Below are positions 26,531 to 32,662 of a stretch of DNA of 32,662 nt, piece by piece (the stretch's first letter is position 1; each line of letters begins with the position of its first letter). This DNA comes from an uncultured SAR86 cluster bacterium. Lineage in GTDB: Bacteria; Pseudomonadota; Gammaproteobacteria; Magnimaribacterales; AG-339-G14. Under the pieces are notes generated by a model, which did no database searches, was not told the origin of the DNA, and saw nothing but the letters and a program-made list of their open reading frames with translations. Position numbers and translations under genes: made by a program. Where the stretch lies: NCBI GenBank assembly GCA_902528485.1, contig CABZTA010000010.1, positions 1 to 32,662 of the forward strand, given 5' to 3'.

Positions 26531-27124
26531 ATGCCGGACTTACCTTCGCACTACGATTCGCTTGAGCAGACGTTGCAATCTGCTGAGTCTATTTTAAAAG
26601 ATGCCATCCGGAACGCCAAAAATTTGTTTCATACGCCGGTGATCTCAAGTCATTCAGAAGAGGGTATTCAAACCCGCACTGTCGTGTTGCGTGATTTCGT
26701 CCAAGATTCCAGAATCATTCGGTTCCATACCGATTTGCGCTCACCTAAAGTAAAAGAATTACAAGCTAATCCAGCAACAACGATGCAAGGCTACGACCCC
26801 AATATAAAAATTCAATTAAGGATGCTTGGCTCTGCTGAAGTGCATCACCAAGATGCGGTCACCGAAGCTGCTTGGGCGGAAACCAGAGAAATGTCCAAAG
26901 AATGTTACTCGGTCGCCGACGCACCAGGATTATCTATAGATGATCCGAATGCGTTTGATATCGACGCGAAAAATTTAGATTTGGAATTAGGCTACGCTAA
27001 TTTTTGCGTAGTACTCTTTCAGTTTGATTCCCTTGAATTTCTGCATTTAAAAGGAAGCGGTCACAGGAGAGCGAAACACGTGTGGCTTGACAATGATTTA
27101 TCATCAAGCTGGCTGATTCCCTAG
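26531..27124 (+). CDS. Pyridoxamine 5'-phosphate oxidase (PNPOx) family flavoprotein
   Basis: The protein belongs to the FMN-binding split-barrel family: FHTPVISS, the TRTVVLRDF strand, RFHTDLRSPKVKELQANP as in PdxH, IQLRMLGSAEVHH, and a C-terminal HRRAKHVW ... WLIP corresponding to the PNPOx dimerisation and substrate region. It is distinct from canonical PdxH because the central substrate loop differs, so PNP oxidase activity is uncertain. I chose the ATG at 26531 (197 aa) because MPDLPSHYDSL matches family N-termini; in-frame starts at 26504 (TTG) and 26507 (ATG) are alternatives. No Shine-Dalgarno is visible. The last codon overlaps the remnant C-terminal peptide described at 27121. Confidence 0.85.
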   Translation: MPDLPSHYDSLEQTLQSAESILKDAIRNAKNLFHTPVISSHSEEGIQTRTVVLRDFVQDSRIIRFHTDLRSPKVKELQANPATTMQGYDPNIKIQLRMLGSAEVHHQDAVTEAAWAETREMSKECYSVADAPGLSIDDPNAFDIDAKNLDLELGYANFCVVLFQFDSLEFLHLKGSGHRRAKHVWLDNDLSSSWLIP

Positions 27125-27198
27125 TCGATTAAATACACTCCTTCTGCCACATAAAAATCATTTTCTCCCTTATTTTTAGGTTTTATCAGGTTAGATAA
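27121..27198 (-). pseudogene. Remnant C-terminal tail of a paralogue of the giant surface protein
   Basis: Read on the minus strand, this stretch encodes LSNLIKPKNKGENDFYVAEGV, then YLID and a TAG stop. The giant gene ends LSKSGVLGTTGANDFYMAEGI, then YLID and TAA. The two tails align without gaps over 25 residues; 11 of the last 13 residues are identical and the other two are Met/Val and Ile/Val. Of those 13 codons only four are identical in DNA, and seven differ purely at synonymous sites. There is no start codon in this frame before an upstream TGA at 27226-27228. It lies 24 bases downstream of the giant gene stop and its last base overlaps the flavoprotein gene. The pattern fits the 3' scrap of an old paralogue. 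Confidence 0.75.
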
Positions 27199-27219
27199 CT
27201 TATTTTCTTTGATTTTTTT
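27183..27219 (+). terminator. Weak candidate terminator for the PNPOx-family gene
   Basis: A five-base stem (TTATC at 27183-27187 and GATAA at 27194-27198, loop AGGTTA) is followed on the plus strand by T-rich DNA ending in a run of seven T. It lies about 60 bases after the flavoprotein stop. The stem has a single G-C pair, so it would be a weak intrinsic terminator; the same hairpin on the minus strand lacks a T-tract. Confidence 0.25.
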
Positions 27220-27221
27220 AA

Positions 27222-30200
27222 TTAATCAATCAAATATATGCCTTCAGCCATATAGAAGTCATTGGCGCCGGTTGTTCCTAAAACGCCGGATTTGCTCAGG
27301 CTTACGCCCAAACGTCCGCCGCTTTCGTCCGGAGCCGAGCCGCTAGCTCCGTAGAGCACTCCAGCAATAATTGCCTCACGAGTCCAGCCGTTGTTGGTGT
27401 CGGCTAACGAACCGGAATAAGTTGCTCCCGAACCGGAGATATTGACTGAAAATGAGGTAAAGCCTGCGTTGGCAACGATAGCATTCTTGTCGTCAAAATT
27501 AGTGAAGTCAAATTGTCCTGAATAACTAGCCGCGCCCCAATTGAAGGTAGCTGCGACATCCGCTGTAGTGGTGTATTTATGAACATCGTAATTAGACCCT
27601 GATTGGTTATATCGCGATGCGACTTTCATTACCGCCGCTCCGCTCATCGAAGCCGAACCAGAGGTTGGAATATCGCTTTGATCGACCTCATCACCTGCTA
27701 CCCAAGAACCCAAGTGCACCGAAGCGTTTTGGGTGCCTGAATTAGGAGAGATGTCCACTGAGCTCATCGCCCAAAAGCCCCACGTTGAATAAGCAGTATT
27801 CGGCATTGAATCATTGCCGCCAGAATGGAATAGATCAGAATCTTCTTTATCCAGAGTATTGTACGAAACCATGACTCCAGCTAAGTTATGGGAACCCCCT
27901 GAGGTGCCATCAACTTGAGAACCATCGTCTTGAATCTCAGCCCCGAATACTTCACTGGAGATGTATGCAGACTTAGCGGTGTCATTGGTTGCATCCCCAA
28001 ATTTAAGGGTCATGGAGCCCGTATCAACGGTAGTCCAAGTAGACGTATAGTTATTGGATGGAGCTGCACTGATGGTCATCGGAGCCACGACTTGTACATC
28101 ATCGTTAGTGGTATCAAACGTAAAGTCAGCAAGTGTGCTACTGGAGCGCATGAGAGCAAGTTGTGAATTACCTGCACCGCTGACGTCAAACTCTAAAATA
28201 CCACTGAAAAAACCGCTGTAACTTGAGGCGGAAGATGCGTAAAAGTCTGAAGATCTAAAATTATTTAAGTAAGCAGATATTTGAGGACTTGAAACAGTTT
28301 TCACATATTGAGTCGCAGTTGCAATATTAAAAGTCCCCGTACTGAAAGAATCAGTATCGGAGTTGTAATTTACACTCAAAGTCATATCACCAGATTTGTA
28401 AGGGTCAGAAGATGTAATCATGGCGCCTTTAGGTAGATTTGAACTATCCCCCCAAAAACAGCCACTATCGTTGGAGGTTGCACATTCAACAGCTGAAAGC
28501 CCGTAATTAATTCCCTCACTATCATTATCTACATTGGTCGTACCTTGATAAGACCAGTAGTGATAACCATCCATCCCCAGCCCAGTATCTCCTGCTGAGT
28601 ATCGAGTGGTGTCATTCTTACGATAATCGACGTTTGAAATTATCACGTTTAATAAGCTGTCTTGATCATCACGTGTCGTACTGCCTGAAGCACCATCGTA
28701 TGAATCTTGAAAGGAAATTTGTGCCCAAAGACCAACACCTACACCGCTTGGATTTAGCACTTGCCACCACAGAGATTGACCTTCAGGAATCTCATTAGTA
28801 TCTGAACTGCTAAGCCATCTATTAGTGTCAATGTAAGCATTAGTCTTCAGAGCATCCCTAGAAAAATTGTAGGCGTAATCATAAGTAGTATTACAGTCCG
28901 TGCTTGAATACCCATAGCCTGTGCAATAATCCATGCCAACATCACCTTCAGACCATAAGCTGGTTGGAATAAAGTTAGGGTAAAAATAATCGTTAGTGCT
29001 AAAGCTTGCAGCAAAATTTTCAATTGGAATGACCACCATGGAGATGATGCGCTTACTGCCATTGGTGAAATTGGTAAACGTGGCATCGGTGTATACCTCA
29101 CCCGCTATGGTCACTTGATCTTCATAGAGGCTGTAGGTAGATGTGACAACGCCGTCATAAACAAGAGCTCTATCAATAGCAGCGCCATAAATATTGCTGT
29201 TGTAAAGATCTCCTGAACCACCATTTGCTCTAAATTGGGAAGCACAAACATCGCCAGAGCTCGTGAAACAAGAGTTGGGTGCATTGATATCTGAAAATAA
29301 CAGAACGTCACTTAAAGTTTGTGAGTTGGTATCGTCTTTTAAATAAAGCAATGCAGATGAATAATTACTGACTGAGCTTGTCACCAAAGATATCCCCATT
29401 GACGTGTCTCTAATTAAATTTTGACTTGTTTGGTGTTTATATTTGTTGCTGAAATTTGGGCTTGTGAATCCATATGTATCTATTGCATCGCTAGTAAGAG
29501 CAAAATCCTTATAAGAACTCGAAGTAAAAATATTGCTTGAAGTTACTGATGTATCACCAATGTCACTAAGAATCTCACTATAATACCCTTTGAAATAAGT
29601 AGCGTTATTAGTGCAGCACGGATCGTTAGAAAACCCTATAAATACTCTATCTTCAGTTTGCAGCCAAGTGGAAATCGCATTGCTATGCAGGTTATAATCA
29701 GACTCACTGCCAACATAACTTCTCATATCAACAATAATCCTGTAATCGTCAAGGTTAGTTGGGAAGCTGCCTGTGAGTTGTGTAACATCATAAGTGATGC
29801 CTCGGTCATCAAATAAGTCTTGAAAACTTCCTGGAACACTTCCGTCGTACTGATAACCAGACCAATTCCACAGAATTAATGCCTTATCACCGCTTGCAAA
29901 CGACCCGCCAACACTTGAAGTATAAGAAATATTGGCTGCCGCCTTATCGGTGGTCATAAACCAAAATTCACCGCCGGTTCGTCCTGCGGTAATGAATTCT
30001 GAATTGCTGATGGTAGTGATGACATTGGTGCCAAGTAAGCTTTTATATTTAGCATCAACCGAAGCACTGTTCGGAGCAAAGGCAAACTCTCCATTACCTG
30101 CTGTATCGAGGGGGAAAAAATAACGCCAATTAAGTGCGGTACCTCCAGCAATTTCGACCGGAACAGAGTTATTACTAGTATTATCAACGTCAGTAATAAC

Positions 30201-32662
30201 AGTTGTAGGAGTGAGACCGACTTGCTCTAAGTAATAGGCCGGTAAACTTGAACCTGAAGGTCCTCGCGTTGCGGTCGCACTAAAACCGCTGCGTGAGGTC
30301 GAGTTATGATCTGCTGAATATCGTAAGACAGTCGAGTTAATTTCTTCAACGTTGTAGACCGGCACAACGACGTTGGTTGAAGTTGTATCGCTGCCCACTG
30401 TTGCCGTTAACGTAAGGGTATGCGATTTTGCGGTTTCAAAATCGAGCGCGGTTGCGGTGGTTGAAATTGCTCCGGTGCTTGAGTTAACAGCAAATAGACC
30501 TGCATCATTACCGGCTGTGATGCTGTAGGTTGGTGAACTCCCATCGTTTTCTATGCTGCTCACTGCATAAAGCCCAGTTCCGCTGGCTGTATTTTCGGTG
30601 GCTAAAGCGCTTTGACTGGTGACCAAAGCCCCCAAATCAACGTCACCAATGTTTAGGGTAAATGTTTCAGATGAAGTCGTTGTGCCGTCGGTTGCAGTCA
30701 CCGTAAAGGTGTGCGACGTTTTGGTCTCGTAGTCCAGTGCGTTGGCTAAGGTCACTTGTCCAGTTGAGGAATTGATCGCAAATTTATTATCGGCATCGGT
30801 CAGCGAATACGTGACCGTCCCTTGTGCTTCGCTATTACTAGAGGACAAGATAGTCGATCCGGTGCTGATAGTCTCAAGTTGACTTGCGCTAGCCAAACTA
30901 GCAGAAAGGGTAAAATCTATATCGTTTATTTGTAAGGTAAAAGTTTGCGATTCGCTGTTGCTACCGTCGTTGGCGGTAACGGTAAACGAATGCGAGGTTT
31001 TAGTTTCGTGATCGAGCGCATTAGCAAGAGTCACTTCCCCGGTAGATGCGTTAATGGCAAATTTATTATCCGGATCGTTAATTGAATAAGTGACGGTGCC
31101 TTCAGCGCCGCTCGTGCTTGAACTCAAGATAACCGAACCGGTAGAGATGGTTTCGTTTTGAGAGCTAGCCGCTAAACTTCCGGAATACACCAACTCAGCC
31201 AAGTTACCGACGTTGATGGTAAGGACTTTTGTAGTAGTGTTGGTGCCATCGCTTACGTTTAAATTAATTGCATAAGAAGTAGCTGTCTCGTAATCAAGAG
31301 AACTTGCTAGCGTAACTTTACCATCAGAATCTACACTGAACTTGTCGCTACCTGAACCAGAAAGTGAATAAGAGATGGTATCGCTTTCGGGATCGCTACT
31401 TTCAGAAGTTGCAATGGTGGAGCCCACTGAGGTGTTCTCTAAAAATGAATTAAAAGCTACGGTTGAGCTGATCGACGGAGCCTCATTGGTATCGGTCACC
31501 GTTACGGTAATGGTCTTTGGAACGGTAAATTGTCCATCACTGGCAAAGATAGTCAATTCGTAGCTTTGTTTGGTTTCGTAGTCAAGATTTCCACTTAGCG
31601 TTATATTGCCACTGCTGTCTATTTGAAAGTTATCGCTTCCTGTGCCGGATAAAAAGTAACTAACGTTTGCCCCTTCGGGATCTAAGCCAGAAGCGGTTGC
31701 CAAGGTCGTGCCAGTAGATGCATTTTCAGCTACCGAAAAATTATCAAGGTTAAGGCTCGGGGCTTCGTTATCGTTCACCACGTAAATGACAACGTCTTGG
31801 ACCATATCGTTAATGCCGTCTGAGCTAACCACTTGAATCGTGAATTGGCTTTGAGATTCAAAATTCAACTCTGAAGTCAGAGTGATTTCACCGGAATTCG
31901 AAATAGCAAAGTTATCGCTGCCCGTTCCGGCCAAGGTGTATTGCACGGCATCGCCGTCTGGATCGGCAACCGTAATGTCCGCAACCACAGCACCTATTTC
32001 GGTGGTTTCACTGATGTTGGAACCGTTGGTTTGAACATCGTTTATCGATGCGTTGACCGAGATTAAATTATTATGGGTCATCGAAAGCATGCTTGGCGCT
32101 TCGTTAACATCATCCACTTCAATCATTAAGTTATTGATTTGGATATTACCCAAGTCGTCGGTTACCACTAAGGTAATGTCTAAAGTGGCATTGGTTTCAT
32201 GATCCAAACCATCGATCAGCTGGATAGAATTAGAATCAGGATCATAGACAACCTTATCGCTATCTTCTCCAGTAATCTCAAAGTTAATTTCATTTTCCCC
32301 AGGATTGTTGATCAATAGCGTAGCAACTGTAGTATTGCTTTCGTTTTCTGTTACTGAGGGCATAGCAACGATATCGACTTCTGGTGCACCGATCGATTCA
32401 TCAGCAGCGGTCTCTTGTGCTACTTCGGCGACGTCTTCGACTACTTCCGTTTCTTCTTGGGTTTCGGTTTCAGTTTCAACGGCTACTTCAATATCTGTCC
32501 CTGTATCGATGTCTGTTGCAGTGGTTAATTGATCCGGAGCAACCGCGGATGAGTTATCGGATATACCGCTTGAGTCTAAAGCACTCTCGTCTATCTCTGG
32601 TTCGCTATCATTATCCGATCCGGCATTAAAGGCATCTGTAACAGGGTTGGTATCGTTACTGG
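27222..32662 (-). CDS. Giant cadherin-repeat surface protein (5' end beyond window)
   Basis: The reading frame is open from the right edge of the window, about 1,812 codons, so the true start is outside; the first in-window ATG, at 32363, is internal. From the N-terminal side there is an acidic Glu/Thr/Val-rich linker (32370-32660), then seven cadherin-like repeats of about 90-95 residues (about 30340-32363) with N-E-A-P, D-P-x-G/E and L-D-Y/H-E-T calcium-site motifs. Next is a long unrecognised part (about 28300-30340) with a GATase/ThuA-like segment ALILWNWSGYQYDG and four close cysteine pairs. Last is a beta-rich C-terminal part with repeated Gly-Thr-Phe and STWGFWAMSS, ending in NDFYMAEGIYLID. 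An extracellular adhesin or polymer- or metal-binding surface protein is likely; secretion route and ligand are unknown. Confidence 0.85.
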   Translation of the reverse strand, partial: SNDTNPVTDAFNAGSDNDSEPEIDESALDSSGISDNSSAVAPDQLTTATDIDTGTDIEVAVETETETQEETEVVEDVAEVAQETAADESIGAPEVDIVAMPSVTENESNTTVATLLINNPGENEINFEITGEDSDKVVYDPDSNSIQLIDGLDHETNATLDITLVVTDDLGNIQINNLMIEVDDVNEAPSMLSMTHNNLISVNASINDVQTNGSNISETTEIGAVVADITVADPDGDAVQYTLAGTGSDNFAISNSGEITLTSELNFESQSQFTIQVVSSDGINDMVQDVVIYVVNDNEAPSLNLDNFSVAENASTGTTLATASGLDPEGANVSYFLSGTGSDNFQIDSSGNITLSGNLDYETKQSYELTIFASDGQFTVPKTITVTVTDTNEAPSISSTVAFNSFLENTSVGSTIATSESSDPESDTISYSLSGSGSDKFSVDSDGKVTLASSLDYETATSYAINLNVSDGTNTTTKVLTINVGNLAELVYSGSLAASSQNETISTGSVILSSSTSGAEGTVTYSINDPDNKFAINASTGEVTLANALDHETKTSHSFTVTANDGSNSESQTFTLQINDIDFTLSASLASASQLETISTGSTILSSSNSEAQGTVTYSLTDADNKFAINSSTGQVTLANALDYETKTSHTFTVTATDGTTTSSETFTLNIGDVDLGALVTSQSALATENTASGTGLYAVSSIENDGSSPTYSITAGNDAGLFAVNSSTGAISTTATALDFETAKSHTLTLTATVGSDTTSTNVVVPVYNVEEINSTVLRYSADHNSTSRSGFSATATRGPSGSSLPAYYLEQVGLTPTTVITDVDNTSNNSVPVEIAGGTALNWRYFFPLDTAGNGEFAFAPNSASVDAKYKSLLGTNVITTISNSEFITAGRTGGEFWFMTTDKAAANISYTSSVGGSFASGDKALILWNWSGYQYDGSVPGSFQDLFDDRGITYDVTQLTGSFPTNLDDYRIIVDMRSYVGSESDYNLHSNAISTWLQTEDRVFIGFSNDPCCTNNATYFKGYYSEILSDIGDTSVTSSNIFTSSSYKDFALTSDAIDTYGFTSPNFSNKYKHQTSQNLIRDTSMGISLVTSSVSNYSSALLYLKDDTNSQTLSDVLLFSDINAPNSCFTSSGDVCASQFRANGGSGDLYNSNIYGAAIDRALVYDGVVTSTYSLYEDQVTIAGEVYTDATFTNFTNGSKRIISMVVIPIENFAASFSTNDYFYPNFIPTSLWSEGDVGMDYCTGYGYSSTDCNTTYDYAYNFSRDALKTNAYIDTNRWLSSSDTNEIPEGQSLWWQVLNPSGVGVGLWAQISFQDSYDGASGSTTRDDQDSLLNVIISNVDYRKNDTTRYSAGDTGLGMDGYHYWSYQGTTNVDNDSEGINYGLSAVECATSNDSGCFWGDSSNLPKGAMITSSDPYKSGDMTLSVNYNSDTDSFSTGTFNIATATQYVKTVSSPQISAYLNNFRSSDFYASSASSYSGFFSGILEFDVSGAGNSQLALMRSSSTLADFTFDTTNDDVQVVAPMTISAAPSNNYTSTWTTVDTGSMTLKFGDATNDTAKSAYISSEVFGAEIQDDGSQVDGTSGGSHNLAGVMVSYNTLDKEDSDLFHSGGNDSMPNTAYSTWGFWAMSSVDISPNSGTQNASVHLGSWVAGDEVDQSDIPTSGSASMSGAAVMKVASRYNQSGSNYDVHKYTTTADVAATFNWGAASYSGQFDFTNFDDKNAIVANAGFTSFSVNISGSGATYSGSLADTNNGWTREAIIAGVLYGASGSAPDESGGRLGVSLSKSGVLGTTGANDFYMAEGIYLID
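30620..31190 (-). repeat. Near-duplicate pair of cadherin-like repeats
   Basis: Two adjacent repeats (about 30910-31190 and 30620-30909) share KFAIN-S/A-STG-E/Q-VTLANALD-H/Y-ETKTSH-S/T-FTVTA-N/T-DG and an ETISTGS start. The five other repeats in the gene are much more divergent. This suggests a recent internal duplication, and such arrays commonly vary in copy number between strains. Confidence 0.75.

Noticed and set aside
19230..27120. The higher-GC segment as a mobile island or prophage
   Set aside because: No integrase, transposase, tRNA, att-like direct repeats or phage genes are present, and it includes the core gene uvrD; only the composition shift itself is reported.
32363..32365. ATG at 32363 as the true start of the giant surface protein
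   Set aside because: The frame remains open for 99 codons to the window edge and encodes an acidic Glu/Thr-rich linker; there is no signal peptide at this Met, so the gene is partial.

Overview
The window reads as chromosomal DNA of a marine gammaproteobacterium with compact, low-GC gene packing. It could be SAR86-like or a neighbouring lineage; this placement is inferred from gene content, not tested. The evidence is RpoH with the canonical QRKLFFNLR box, a TonB2-type ExbBD operon with DUF3450 and TtpC partners, and gene orders I recall from Pseudomonas-like genomes: TauE/SafE-lgt-thyA-folA, rpoH-thiS-thiG-trmB, and rdgB-metW-metX-yggT-proC-yggS. I see no rRNA, tRNA, CRISPR array, transposase or phage gene.

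Layout. 1-2874 (+): a permease, lipoprotein maturation (lgt), and thymidylate/folate enzymes (thyA, folA) joined by start/stop overlaps. 2871-8065 (-): a six-gene energy-transducing operon (DUF3450, TtpC, ExbB, ExbD, TonB, TPR protein) that would power TonB-dependent outer-membrane uptake. 8255-14785 (+): efp, argS, yggS, proC, yggT, metX, metW, rdgB, nearly all overlapping. 14765-18146 (-): cysQ, rpoH, thiS, thiG, trmB. 18203-19233 (+): an unrecognised 57-residue gene coupled to a dienoyl-CoA isomerase-like crotonase. 19230-20006 (-): yaaA. 20034-23263 (+): TRAP permease genes dctQ and dctM, a lipoprotein M19 dipeptidase and a small membrane protein. 23260-26498 (-): uvrD, overlapped by the gene for a TakP-like TRAP binding lipoprotein. 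26531-27124 (+): a PNPOx-family flavoprotein. 27222 to the right edge (-): a very large surface protein with seven cadherin-like repeats, whose 5' end lies beyond the window.

The two most unusual signals are at the right end. First, the 27-codon intergenic stretch after the giant gene holds a second, diverged copy of that gene's C-terminal peptide with its own stop codon: the amino acids are kept while nearly every wobble base differs. It looks like the tail of a lost or replaced paralogue. Second, base composition rises from roughly 25-40% G+C in sampled lines of the left half to roughly 43-60% in most lines after about 20 kb, falling again inside the giant gene. Most other genes are ordinary housekeeping genes with confident family calls.
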